Positions 37,814 through 45,944 of a stretch of 64,000 bases of DNA are shown here, piece after piece. The translations under genes and the position numbers were made by a program. Each line of letters starts with the position of its first letter. The first letter of the stretch is position 1. Under the pieces are notes generated by a model. The model ran no database searches. It was not told the DNA's origin and saw only the letters and a program-made list of their open reading frames with translations. This stretch comes from Bacteroidaceae bacterium (GTDB taxonomy: Bacteria; Bacteroidota; Bacteroidia; Bacteroidales; Bacteroidaceae). The stretch spans positions 186,001-250,000 of the forward strand of contig CABIVS010000005.1 of assembly GCA_902362375.1 (NCBI GenBank), given 5' to 3'.

Positions 37814-38923
37814 TTAAAGGTTCTTCCCGAAAAATTCAGTCAGCTTGCTTGTTGCTTGTTCTACATATTCCGGTACATAGTAAGTTTTGATGTGTGTTGC
37901 ACCGGGGATAAAGAACAGTTCCTTGTTCTGCGTTCCAATCGCTTTGCTGTAACATTGTTCGGTCATATAAAATGTATCGGCAATGCTGCCTGCAATCATC
38001 AGCAACGGTTGATTGATGAGATACATTCCCTCGCTCGCATCGAAAGCCATCAGTTCTACAAGACTGCTCTTGGTATATTTGAATGTCGAATTGGGATGCG
38101 CATGGCTCTGGAGGTAATACTCATATCCGTCACGATAAAGATCGAACGGAAGTTTTGCCGCCTGCTCCGGCGTCATCCCGCTCATGTCGCCAACATATTC
38201 CGGTTCTCCGCCCTCGGCTTCACTCTGACGGGCTGCACAGGCATCGGCAAGACGCTCCTGCACTTCGTTGATTTGCGAATCGAGGAAACCGTTGCGACGC
38301 ACAAGTCCCGTGTTGAACATGCTCAATGTGGCCACCGCCTTGAAGCGTTTGTCGGTCTGTGCTGCCTTCAGCGTATAACCGCCTCCGCCACAGATGCCGA
38401 GAATGCCGATGCGATTTGCATCCACACCCGGATACTGCGCCAGAATATCGGTGGCACGGCGAATGTCCTCTATACGATAGGCAGGTTTGTCCGTGTTGCG
38501 CGGTTCCCCCTCGCTGCCCCCTTGATAAGCTGCATCAAAGGCAAGACAGATATAACCTGCCTCAGCCATACGCTGACTATATAGCCCGGCGACTTGCTCC
38601 TTCACTCCTCCATTCGGGTGGGCAACAACAAGAGCCGGATAGCTTTTCGTGACATCATATCCCGACGGGATATAAACATTGGCGGCGATCTTAAGTCCGT
38701 TCAAGTCGTAAGCAATGGGATGAATGTTTACTGCTCCCGCTTTGTTTTCCGCAATAGCGTCGGCATAGACCAATCCGAACGGATTGTCATTGTGGCTTTT
38801 GATTGTTTTAGCATCCACATAAACGAATGACATTTTCTCTTTCATTTCCATATTCTCCTGTGCATTTAATGTATTGCATACAGCCATTGTCGCACACAAT
38901 ACAGTTGTAATTGTCTTTTTCAT
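37814..38923 (-). CDS. Exported dienelactone-hydrolase-like alpha/beta hydrolase
   Basis: This 369-residue protein starts at the ATG at 38923 with the signal peptide [21 protein letters not shown]; the longer frame upstream lacks support. The nucleophile elbow is GICGGGGY, so the likely nucleophile is Cys, as in dienelactone hydrolases, not Ser. The acid loop is followed by the catalytic His in [14 protein letters not shown]. The family includes hydrolases of enol lactones and esters; an exported form is less usual. It has its own -7 element and a terminator and lies between the AraC gene and the aldo/keto reductase. Confidence 0.84.
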   Translation of the reverse strand: MKKTITTVLCATMAVCNTLNAQENMEMKEKMSFVYVDAKTIKSHNDNPFGLVYADAIAENKAGAVNIHPIAYDLNGLKIAANVYIPSGYDVTKSYPALVVAHPNGGVKEQVAGLYSQRMAEAGYICLAFDAAYQGGSEGEPRNTDKPAYRIEDIRRATDILAQYPGVDANRIGILGICGGGGYTLKAAQTDKRFKAVATLSMFNTGLVRRNGFLDSQINEVQERLADACAARQSEAEGGEPEYVGDMSGMTPEQAAKLPFDLYRDGYEYYLQSHAHPNSTFKYTKSSLVELMAFDASEGMYLINQPLLMIAGSIADTFYMTEQCYSKAIGTQNKELFFIPGATHIKTYYVPEYVEQATSKLTEFFGKNL

Positions 38924-38943
38924 TGTTTCTCTATATTTTATTG

Positions 38944-38951
38944 CAAAGATA
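38944..38951 (-). promoter_or_regulatory. Bacteroides -7 element before the dienelactone-hydrolase-like gene
   Basis: TATCTTTG on the minus strand, an exact TAnnTTTG match, 21 bases before the ATG at 38923. Confidence 0.6.
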
Positions 38952-39042
38952 CGGTGAAGACAAGACACTGTTCTTATGTTATTTACGGTAAGAAATACCA
39001 TTTTTACGGGAAATGTATTTTTCCCAGAAATGAATGGCATCT

Positions 39043-39198
39043 TTATGCCAACCGCCGACGCATGGTTAAAGGACCGACGATAACGGCATAGACTTTCAAG
39101 AGACCACTACATTCCACTTCATAGGGAGCAGCCCAACACCCGTCTATCAGTCGTCCATCGATGGAACTCATGATATGGCATATTATTTTCGGTTTCAT
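39043..39198 (-). pseudogene. Truncated RibD/dihydrofolate-reductase-family remnant
   Basis: This 51-codon frame begins MKPKIICHIMSSIDGRLIDG, which is the N-terminus of RibD C-terminal domain / DHFR-like reductases (normally about 180-240 residues). After about 35 residues, similarity fades and a stop follows, with no continuation seen downstream. Its ATG overlaps the stop of the aldo/keto reductase by four bases, so the intact ancestor was probably translationally coupled to it. A 3' deletion at the junction with the hydrolase promoter is likely. Confidence 0.7.
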
Positions 39199-40202
39199 AA
39201 GCTATTTTTTATAGGTGATCCTCCAAACACTTCGCTCATCTCCATTGCATCAAGAGCCGTATCAATAGCCTTCACCTCCTCATCAGCCAAGCGAATATCC
39301 GCCGCACCTATGTTCTCTTTCAGCCTGCACAGATGACGTGTGCCGGGAATAGGGATGATGGGCGGACGCTTGTTCATCATCCACGCCAGTGAGATTTGCG
39401 AGGCGGTAGCCCTATGTCCGTCCGCCAACTGTTCAAGCAAGGAGAACAGTGCACGGTTCTTTTCGAAACTCTCTGGACGATATTGCGGCATCGACGCACG
39501 ATAGTCGGTAGCAGGTTCGAAAGATGTGTCGGCTGTATAACAGTTAGTCAGCAAGCCGTTGGCAAGCGGCGAATGTGCCACGAAACCGATGCCGAGTTCT
39601 TCGACAACGGGCAGTAGCGGCTCGTGCCAGCGTGCCATCATTGAAAAACGGTTTTGTATAGCCGCTACCGGACAGACACGGTGAGCACGACGCAAGTATT
39701 CTTCCGTTGTTTCCGAGATGCCCCAATGTAAGATTTTACCCTCACGGATAAGATCTGCCATAACCTCCGCTACCACTTCGGGCTCAATGTTCGGATCAAT
39801 ACGATGCTGATAGTAAAGGTCGATGCGATCGGTACGCAGGCGACGGAGCGATTCTTCCACCGAATGACGGATGCTTTGGGGACGTGCATCGGGTATCAGG
39901 GCGTGAGGTCCTGGCGCTTCAGGTGCGTCAAAAGTCAAGCCGAATTTCGTGGCGATAACGATATGGTCACGGTAGGGACGCAGGGCTTCCCCCAACAGTT
40001 CCTCGTTATCATGCGGACGATCGGCAGTACCATAGATTTCTGCGGTGTCGAAGAAAGTATAGCCCATATCCACGGCATCACCGAGAAGTTCCGTCATTTC
40101 CCGTTTATCGGCAGGTGCACCGTAGGCATGGCTCATGCCCATGCAGCCCAAACCCACTGCGGAGACTCGCAGTCCGCTTAATCCTAATATTCTGTATTCC
40201 AT
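39195..40202 (-). CDS. Aldo/keto reductase
   Basis: This 335-residue NADPH-dependent reductase shows the N-terminal LGLSGLRVSAVGLGCMGM, the catalytic tetrad Asp and Tyr in FFDTAEIYG, Lys in VIATKFGL and His in YYQHRIDP, and the C-terminal IPIPGTRHLCRLKENI cofactor-binding segment. It resembles YajO/AKR13-like enzymes. Cytosolic. It is followed by the RibD-like remnant with an ATGA overlap; relation to the exported hydrolases nearby is by neighbourhood only. Confidence 0.93.
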   Translation of the reverse strand: MEYRILGLSGLRVSAVGLGCMGMSHAYGAPADKREMTELLGDAVDMGYTFFDTAEIYGTADRPHDNEELLGEALRPYRDHIVIATKFGLTFDAPEAPGPHALIPDARPQSIRHSVEESLRRLRTDRIDLYYQHRIDPNIEPEVVAEVMADLIREGKILHWGISETTEEYLRRAHRVCPVAAIQNRFSMMARWHEPLLPVVEELGIGFVAHSPLANGLLTNCYTADTSFEPATDYRASMPQYRPESFEKNRALFSLLEQLADGHRATASQISLAWMMNKRPPIIPIPGTRHLCRLKENIGAADIRLADEEVKAIDTALDAMEMSEVFGGSPIKNSL

Positions 40203-40770
40203 TGTGTGTATAGTTTATGATTCATAATCTGTCAATCCGGTAGTTGTACCTTTAAATACCATATGGGGTTACTTTTTCCCTCATTTCCAACCGTTGTGCG
40301 TAGAGATGACATTCAACCTGGAGTACGGCGGACTTTATACGGGCACTGTCCATACGATAATTTTCTTTTTCATATTTCTTAAAAGCTTCATTTGTTCTTA
40401 GACCTTGCAAAATTAGAGGGAACTTTTCAGCAAGGCTTTACAAGAAATTCGGTTGAAACTACACTTATTTCGGTTTTTCATTTTTCAGCATCAAATGTAT
40501 TGATGCCTCGATTGCATTTCCCGAAAAATGGGTAATTCGACCCGTAATTTTTGTTCGCTCCGAATAGAAGAACACCCGTATTTTTGCAAATGGGAAAAGA
40601 CATCAAGCCATAAATTATACCAAATGTACGGAGGTGGCATAAGAGGAGAAAAACAAGAATGCCCACCACACCTGCGGTGATTTGGTCCGTTTTTTTTCAT
40701 TGTATTCAGCAAGCAGAGCATCAATTCGTTCCACACATGCTAACAAAATCACACTATATAAGGCCATAAA
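40203..40770. other. Gap with possible decayed coding sequence
   Basis: Minus-strand open segments have coding-like composition but no starts. One near 40250-40430 reads ...RTNEAFKKYEKENYRMDS... and ends with TAA. Others near 40480-40735 read ...CVERIDALLAEYNEKK... and ...FSGNAIEASIHLMLKNE... in different frames. No family was recognised. This looks like the debris of one or two genes. Confidence 0.4.
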
Positions 40771-40815
40771 ACATCAATGCGACAAACAAATTTTCATTGT
40801 TTGTCGCATTGATAT
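40771..40815 (-). terminator. Terminator after the DUF2795-like gene
   Basis: A perfect 15-bp stem (ATCAATGCGACAAAC / GTTTGTCGCATTGAT) around an 11-base loop, followed on the minus strand by GTTTTAT. It lies about 30 bases past the stop. Confidence 0.72.
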
Positions 40816-40843
40816 TTAATGTTTTATTAAACTTATCGCAGGC

Positions 40844-41065
40844 CTAATACTCTTCCTCGTTAAAGAAAAAATCCTCCTTACTAGGATAATCCGGCCAAAT
40901 ATCTTCGATACTCTCATAGATTTCGCCCTCATCTTCCATCTCTTGGAGATTCTCAATAACTTCAAGAGGAGCACCCGAACGCATGGCATAATCAATCAAT
41001 TCATCCTTGGTTGCCGGCCAGGGAGCATCTTCAAGTTTTGATGCTAGTTCCAATGTCCAATACAT
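40844..41065 (-). CDS. Small acidic protein, DUF2795-like
   Basis: This 73-residue acidic protein (MYWTLELASKLEDAPWPATK start) matches the small DUF2795 type conserved in Bacteroidales, with the SGAPLEVIENLQEMEDEGE core and a C-terminal EEDFFFNEEE-like acidic tail (seen as KEDFFFNEEEY). Function is unknown; the fold is expected to be a helical DNA- or protein-binding module. It has its own promoter and terminator. Confidence 0.82.
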   Translation of the reverse strand: MYWTLELASKLEDAPWPATKDELIDYAMRSGAPLEVIENLQEMEDEGEIYESIEDIWPDYPSKEDFFFNEEEY

Positions 41066-41118
41066 AATCTTGAGTATTTAAAATGAATACTAAATTTGTC
41101 TCGTTTTCTATTTTTCGG

Positions 41119-41149
41119 CAAAAGTATAACAAAATCTATCATTTCCAAC
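41119..41149 (-). promoter_or_regulatory. Bacteroides-type promoter for the DUF2795-like gene
   Basis: TACTTTTG (-7) on the minus strand with GTTG 19 bases upstream (-33), about 54 bases before the ATG at 41065. The promoter lies inside or against the 3' end of the cobalamin adenosyltransferase gene. Confidence 0.6.
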
Positions 41150-41702
41150 TATTATCCCAAAATATTTCATTATTTTGTTCATCAAAATTAATTTTTCGGG
41201 ATAATACAAACAAATAATCTGATAATCTGTTGACAAATGCTAATACTTCAGGAGAAATTGTACAAGTTTCGGACAAAGCCAGAATACGTCTTTCGGCTCT
41301 CCGGCAAATAGTACGGCAAACATGACAAACAGCTGCTCCACGACTTCCTCCGGGAATAATAAAAGCACAAAGCTCCGGAAGTTGTTCGTCCAGCTTATCA
41401 ATCTCCCGCTCAATATTCTCCACGTTTTCGGGAGTTATGATGCTAGCAGGTTTCAGCTGTGTTTTCTCCTGATCGGTGGCGAGGTGTGAACCGATAGCAA
41501 ATAGCTTATGCTGGATACTTAAGATGAAACCACGGTCTGATTCATCTTGCAGATAGGTGTTCAACCATCCCAGATGAGAATTTAATTCATCTACAGTTCC
41601 GTAAGCTTCCAAACGGATATGGGTCTTCGGGACGCGGCTTCCACCAACAAGACTGGTAGTTCCTTTATCTCCGGTCTTTGTATATACAAGGCTCTTTTTC
41701 AT
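41139..41702 (-). CDS. Cob(I)alamin adenosyltransferase, PduO type
   Basis: This 187-residue enzyme transfers adenosyl from ATP to cob(I)alamin or cob(I)yrinate. The start is placed at the ATG at 41702 ([20 protein letters not shown]). The ATP-binding [11 protein letters not shown] motif and the conserved [11 protein letters not shown] helix are clear; length is normal for the PduO/MMAB family. It lies 45 bases after the methyltransferase-like gene, so both may share one transcript. Bacteroides need B12 cofactors for methylmalonyl-CoA mutase. Confidence 0.93.
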   Translation of the reverse strand: MKKSLVYTKTGDKGTTSLVGGSRVPKTHIRLEAYGTVDELNSHLGWLNTYLQDESDRGFILSIQHKLFAIGSHLATDQEKTQLKPASIITPENVENIEREIDKLDEQLPELCAFIIPGGSRGAAVCHVCRTICRRAERRILALSETCTISPEVLAFVNRLSDYLFVLSRKINFDEQNNEIFWDNSWK

Positions 41703-41747
41703 GATCTTCTTTTTTACAGTTACTATAAGGTAAACGTACAAAGGTTC

Positions 41748-42371
41748 TTAGAAGTTGACAATATACTGCTGTTTTATCTTCGTTTTATCAAAAAATAATA
41801 AACCGAGGTCGTAGAGGTCAAAAGTGATGCCTACTCTTTCATCGGTCTGCAGCTTTTTCCAAAGTGTTTTCATCTCTTTGGAATAACAAATGCCATGAAC
41901 AACAAATACACTTTTAGGAGTAGTGCGATGTGCGCAGATCCGGAAGACTTCTTCCAGTAAGTCGGGATTCCGGTAATCATTCAGATACAGAAAGTCGACT
42001 GAAGTGTCTGCATCCAGAAACAGTTCCGACAAGTCGGATGCAAAAAGGTAGGAAGCCGACGGTTTAGCGGATTGTAAGTAGAGGGTTGTAGAGGACGGAC
42101 GCCCAACTTCTATGATTGTATCAGGCTGTACTCTGTTCACCAACCGGAACAGGAAACGGTTCACTTTTTGAGAACCTTTCGTCCACCCACGCTCTCTCAT
42201 CATCTTTTGCTGTTCTTTTTTCAAAGAAGAATAGGCATAGTAAGGCATCTTCTCATAAATCACATCGGTAATCAGACTAAAAGCAAAAGGGGAATGTACG
42301 CCATATCCGCAACGATAACGAAAGCGGGAAAGCCAGATAAAAGGTCTTTTTATACAGAGTAGAAGATTCAT
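41748..42371 (-). CDS. Methyltransferase-like hypothetical protein
   Basis: This 207-residue protein is probably of the class I Rossmann methyltransferase type: DTIIEVGRPSSTTLYLQ stands where the SAM-binding loop would be, followed by SVDFLYLNDYRNPDLLEEVF and KSVFVVHGICYSKEM. The glycine-rich loop is degenerate (EVGRPSS), so SAM binding is doubtful. The N-terminus RYRCGYGVHSPFAFSLITDV is a Bacteroidetes-specific conserved segment. Cytosolic; first gene before the cobalamin adenosyltransferase. Confidence 0.65.
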   Translation of the reverse strand: MNLLLCIKRPFIWLSRFRYRCGYGVHSPFAFSLITDVIYEKMPYYAYSSLKKEQQKMMRERGWTKGSQKVNRFLFRLVNRVQPDTIIEVGRPSSTTLYLQSAKPSASYLFASDLSELFLDADTSVDFLYLNDYRNPDLLEEVFRICAHRTTPKSVFVVHGICYSKEMKTLWKKLQTDERVGITFDLYDLGLLFFDKTKIKQQYIVNF

Positions 42372-42402
42372 AAAACAATCATTCGTATTTTTATTCTCCC
42401 GA

Positions 42403-42410
42403 CAAAGATA
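42403..42410 (-). promoter_or_regulatory. Bacteroides -7 element before the methyltransferase-like gene
   Basis: TATCTTTG on the minus strand, an exact match, 32 bases before the ATG at 42371. Confidence 0.6.
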
Positions 42411-42423
42411 TATTTTTTTATTG

Positions 42424-42455
42424 AAAAAGGGTCGGTTCCCATCAAGAACCGACCC
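42424..42455 (-). terminator. Intrinsic terminator after tonB
   Basis: A perfect 10-bp stem (GGGTCGGTTC / GAACCGACCC) followed on the minus strand by TTTTT; 24 bases after the tonB stop. Confidence 0.88.
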
Positions 42456-42478
42456 TCATACTCATTTATTCCAAGTTA

Positions 42479-43162
42479 CTACTGTAGTCTGAATGATACC
42501 GGTACAGTAAATTTCACTCGAACTTTCTTACCATTTTGCACTCCGGGAGTCCATTTCGGCATAGAACTTATCACGCGGATAGCTTCTTTATCCAAATAAG
42601 GATCAACCCCTCGCACAACTTCAGGATTGGAAATCGTTCCGTCTTTGTCTACAACAAACTGAACAATGACTTTTCCTTGTGAACCTGTTTCCTGCGAAAT
42701 CGTTGGATATTTGATATTACTACTTAAATATTTCATTAAAGCAGCTGTACCTCCAATAAACTCCGGCATGACTTCAACACTTACGTGAATAATGTCTTCA
42801 ACTACCGTTTCTGTTTCTACCACTGGGGGTATCCAAATAACGTCACGAACTGCATTCATATCCTCTGACACTGTAGAAACGTTATCCGTCACCTCCATAT
42901 TGTTTTCCACTATTTCGAACAATTCTGTTACCTTAGTTTCGGGAGGAGGAGGCGGTTCCAGTTTCTCGTCTGGGAATGTGATTGGAACTAGCTCTGTTAC
43001 AAAGATGGATTCATCATCTGGTGATAGTGCTGCAACTCTGACATCATGTTGTGTCCATTCGAACGAAACGAACATGAAGGCTAGCGCAACAACCAAACCC
43101 ATCAACAACCAAGAACCCCGTTGATTCTCAATTGCAGCCTTTTTTGATTTCTTGGCTTCCAT
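42479..43162 (-). CDS. tonB: Energy transducer TonB
   Basis: This 227-residue protein passes proton-motive energy from ExbBD to outer-membrane TonB-dependent transporters. One N-terminal membrane helix (SWLLMGLVVALAFMFVSF) follows a basic cytosolic start, then a short proline-rich spacer (EPPPPPETKV) and a C-terminal TonB domain with YPTISQETGSQGKVIVQFVV and the ending VRVKFTVPVSFRLQ (each seen as separate segments). No exbB/exbD is adjacent; Bacteroides carry several TonBs. Confidence 0.92.
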   Translation of the reverse strand: MEAKKSKKAAIENQRGSWLLMGLVVALAFMFVSFEWTQHDVRVAALSPDDESIFVTELVPITFPDEKLEPPPPPETKVTELFEIVENNMEVTDNVSTVSEDMNAVRDVIWIPPVVETETVVEDIIHVSVEVMPEFIGGTAALMKYLSSNIKYPTISQETGSQGKVIVQFVVDKDGTISNPEVVRGVDPYLDKEAIRVISSMPKWTPGVQNGKKVRVKFTVPVSFRLQ

Positions 43163-43406
43163 AAAAAATGTGTTTAAGTAATTAATAATAGAAAATATAT
43201 AGTATATATACTACTTTTCGTTTTTCCTCTTAAGCATTACTTAAAGTGCTCTCTCGCTGCAATAAATATAATCTTTTTATGGATAGGTTGTTACGACGTC
43301 TCTTGTTTATTTTATTCTTTTCTCTTCTTTTGGATAAAATTTATGAATAATTCATTTGAGGTTATCAGGATTCGGACAAATACATTGAAGTCCAGCAGGG
43401 TTGCTT
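43163..43406. other. AT-rich gap, no gene seen
   Basis: Upstream of tonB, no convincing promoter and no gene were found. It adjoins the macro-domain remnant. Confidence 0.4.
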
Positions 43407-43738
43407 TTATGGTATTCTGAAGCAAGTATGTTCGATGAGGCTGTATCGCGCAGTTCTGGTAGCTATTACAGGAAAAGCAATGCTCTTCAATCCCAGAACG
43501 GACAATACATTCAAGCTCTTTTTAATAATACTGTTAATGGATTTCTCTACTGTAAATTCGTCCTTTTGAGACCAGTCTATCGTAATTGCATAGGATAGAT
43601 GCAGAAACTCCTCCACCCATTGAAAAATAAGCGTCGTCAGCACTAACAATAACATCCGTCACTGCCGAAGTAATATCTCCGAATTTGATTATCAATCTTG
43701 ACTTACCAAACTGGCAGGCTTTATCTATCTCACGCTTT
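43407..43738 (-). pseudogene. Decayed macro-domain (ADP-ribose-binding) gene
   Basis: Two frames together make one macro domain. Frame A (43534-43738) reads SRLIIKFGDITSAVTDVIVS then ADDAYFSMGGGVSASI, the ADP-ribose-binding start (GDIT, VIVSADD, MGGGVS). It ends in TAA. Frame B (43407 to about 43560) reads KKSLNVLSVLGLKSIAFPVI then ATRTARYSLIE, the second half (SIAFPAI-type strand, then phosphate loop). The middle of the domain (about 60-80 residues) is missing between them, and no start codon exists for frame A. It is therefore a pseudogene with a deletion and frameshift. The remainder of the gap to 44069 shows no gene. Confidence 0.78.
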
Positions 43739-44069
43739 TATAGAAGATAGATGTGTTGACAAAGCATTTCTCAATATGCATTAATTATAAAAAAATAGCC
43801 CACAATTAGATAGATATAACTACCGCTACTTTTTTGCTTGTAGTTCCTCTTTAACTTCATATTCTTCATTATCTCATAAAAAATCGCTCCACCTAAGTTG
43901 AATATATGTTTTCACCTTAAATAGAGAACATACATCCAACTTTAGTAGAACGAAAACTAAAATGTAGATTAAATAAATATTTATGAAAGGACAGGAAATA
44001 AACATAGCCTCATAACAGACAATCTTTTATAATCATCCATATGATAGGTTTAGCTTAAATTCACAGTAC
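43739..44069. other. AT-rich gap, nothing recognised
   Basis: Stop codons occur in all frames; it may hold the lost 5' part of the macro-domain gene but no conserved segment was seen. Confidence 0.4.
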
Positions 44070-44414
44070 TTATTGTGCTTTTTTCTTTTTCTTCGCGTTA
44101 TCCTTCTTACGCATATCCTGATACTTCTTATATTGTTCATCGGTCAGAATGCTTTTTATTTTAGCATCGACTTCCTTCTTTTTCTTTTGCATTTCTTCTC
44201 GTGAAGGTTTTTCATCCGATTTATTTTTTGCAGGTCTCATCTCTTCCATTGCAGCTTTAAAATCTTTGGCCTGCTTTTCATTCAGTCCCAAATCAGTAAC
44301 CATTTGTTCTATGCGTTTCTCTCTATCAGCTTTTCCTTTCTGACGATTTTGAGCCATACATACAGTTGAGCCAATCAATAGTGCAACTGCCAAACTTAAA
44401 ATTTGCTTTCTCAT
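44070..44414 (-). CDS. Small exported basic protein (Spy/DUF4890-like)
   Basis: This 114-residue protein starts at the ATG at 44414 with a signal peptide (MRKQILSLAVALLIGSTVCMA). The mature part is helical and highly charged, with KRIEQMVTDLGLNEKQAKDF and a second LTDEQYKKYQDMRKK repeat, the pattern of Spy/CpxP-like or DUF4890 periplasmic proteins (two LTxEQ-type motifs). Such proteins act as periplasmic chaperones or metal-stress sensors; the role here is unknown. A lysine-rich tail ends the protein. Confidence 0.72.
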   Translation of the reverse strand: MRKQILSLAVALLIGSTVCMAQNRQKGKADREKRIEQMVTDLGLNEKQAKDFKAAMEEMRPAKNKSDEKPSREEMQKKKKEVDAKIKSILTDEQYKKYQDMRKKDNAKKKKKAQ

Positions 44415-44573
44415 AATTCTAAATATCATATTAAGTGAGTAATGTATGTTAGACCTCACTAAAGTTTGAAAGTTAATTCTACGATGAAAAGAAAATCTGC
44501 TTTTTTACATTATTTATTGTTTCTCCACATTATAAATATTCAGCCGGATATGAGTGTCATTCAATTATTTCCA

Positions 44574-45944
44574 TTACTCTTCCCTACCTCCTCCTAGTGC
44601 TTGATACAGATTGATTATTCCTTGTATCTCCTGAAACCGGTTACTCACCTGTGTCAACTGTGCTGTCAGTAGAGTTTGCTGGGCGGTGAGGACTTCAAGA
44701 TAAGTGGAATTTCCATGTTGCATAAGCAGCTGTGTGCTGGTAACAGCCGTTTGTAGAGAAGAGATCTGGCGCCGGTAAAGATCGGATTTATCCCGGGCCG
44801 TTTGATTTTGCTTCAAAGCGTTGTTCACTTCAGCACCGGCATTGAGTAGGGTTTGCGTGAAAGACAACTTCGCTTCTTCCTGTTGCGCTTTAGCTATTTT
44901 TAGACGGGCTATATTCTGCCCCTTATTAAATAAGGGCTGCGTAAGGGAGCCAACAGCTGACAGCAACAACTTACCCGGATTCATAACCACCTCACCTACT
45001 CCATTTGTCCACCCGGCAGAACCGCTGAGGGTGATGGATGGATAAAAGGCAGAGCGTGCCTCATTTGTCGTGTAAAAGGCTTGCGCTAAAGCCAATTCTG
45101 ATGATCTGACATCAGGACGATTAGCAAGAAGTTGTAAAGGGATACCTACGGATAAATCCTGTGGCAAAACCTGTCCGTCCAGTGTGCCACGACGGATAAA
45201 TTGCGGAGTTTCTCCCAGCATCAGGCAAAGACTGTTTTCCGCCTGCCTGATTTGTTCCTTTAAATCCAAAACAGTGGTACAGATAGAATAGTAGGTAGCT
45301 TCGGTTTGTGCCAAACCTGCTTCGTTACCTTGACCGGCATTCTTCAAAGCTTGCATAACGCGTACACTTTCTTTCCATTTTACTTCTGTTTCCTCGGAGA
45401 TGGCCAATTGAGCATCCAGCATTAAAAGTGTATAATAGGTATTCGCTAGATTGGCTATCAATTGTGTCTTAACAGCGAGTTCATATTCCTGACTTTGAAT
45501 ATAAAGAGCTTTAGCACGACGGTTGGCATTCGTCAGCCGACCGAAGATATCAATTTCCCAAGAGGAAGTAATAGGCAGGGAATAGCTCTGTCCAGCTTTC
45601 CCCTTATCGAAACTGCTCACAGTGCCCTGCGGTGAAAAAGCGAATGAGGGCAGATAAGCCAGGCGGGCCGCACTAAGTGAAGCACGGGCTTCTTCCACTC
45701 GCCAGTGAGCGGACTGTAGATCGGTGTTATTCCGCAACCCCTGCTCAATGAGGGATTGCAGATGAGGATCGACGAACAATTGACGCCAATTCAACTTGGC
45801 AATATTATGAATTGTATCAGAAACCGTTTCCGCCGCCCCAAAAAGATCTTCGGGGACGGTCGTTGCCGGTTGATATTTTGTATAGATGCCGCAACTACTC
45901 AGCATGAGCGCCGTTATGGCAAGGGTGATGATATTTCTTTTCAT
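44574..45944 (-). CDS. RND efflux outer-membrane lipoprotein (TolC/OprM type)
   Basis: This 456-residue outer-membrane channel lipoprotein has a lipobox at LSSC (MKRNIITLAITALMLSSCG). Two OEP repeats are visible, one with WRVEEARASLSAARLAYLPS and one with LALAQAFYTTNEARSAFYPS, the expected internal duplication. It belongs to the NodT group. Its ATG overlaps the stop of the RND pump gene by four bases, so it is the last gene of a three-gene operon (adaptor, pump, channel). Confidence 0.92.
   Translation of the reverse strand: MKRNIITLAITALMLSSCGIYTKYQPATTVPEDLFGAAETVSDTIHNIAKLNWRQLFVDPHLQSLIEQGLRNNTDLQSAHWRVEEARASLSAARLAYLPSFAFSPQGTVSSFDKGKAGQSYSLPITSSWEIDIFGRLTNANRRAKALYIQSQEYELAVKTQLIANLANTYYTLLMLDAQLAISEETEVKWKESVRVMQALKNAGQGNEAGLAQTEATYYSICTTVLDLKEQIRQAENSLCLMLGETPQFIRRGTLDGQVLPQDLSVGIPLQLLANRPDVRSSELALAQAFYTTNEARSAFYPSITLSGSAGWTNGVGEVVMNPGKLLLSAVGSLTQPLFNKGQNIARLKIAKAQQEEAKLSFTQTLLNAGAEVNNALKQNQTARDKSDLYRRQISSLQTAVTSTQLLMQHGNSTYLEVLTAQQTLLTAQLTQVSNRFQEIQGIINLYQALGGGREE

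Noticed and set aside
37742..38584. 280-codon open frame on the plus strand
   Set aside because: It is antisense to the dienelactone-hydrolase-like gene, which has a signal peptide and catalytic motifs; the plus frame has none.
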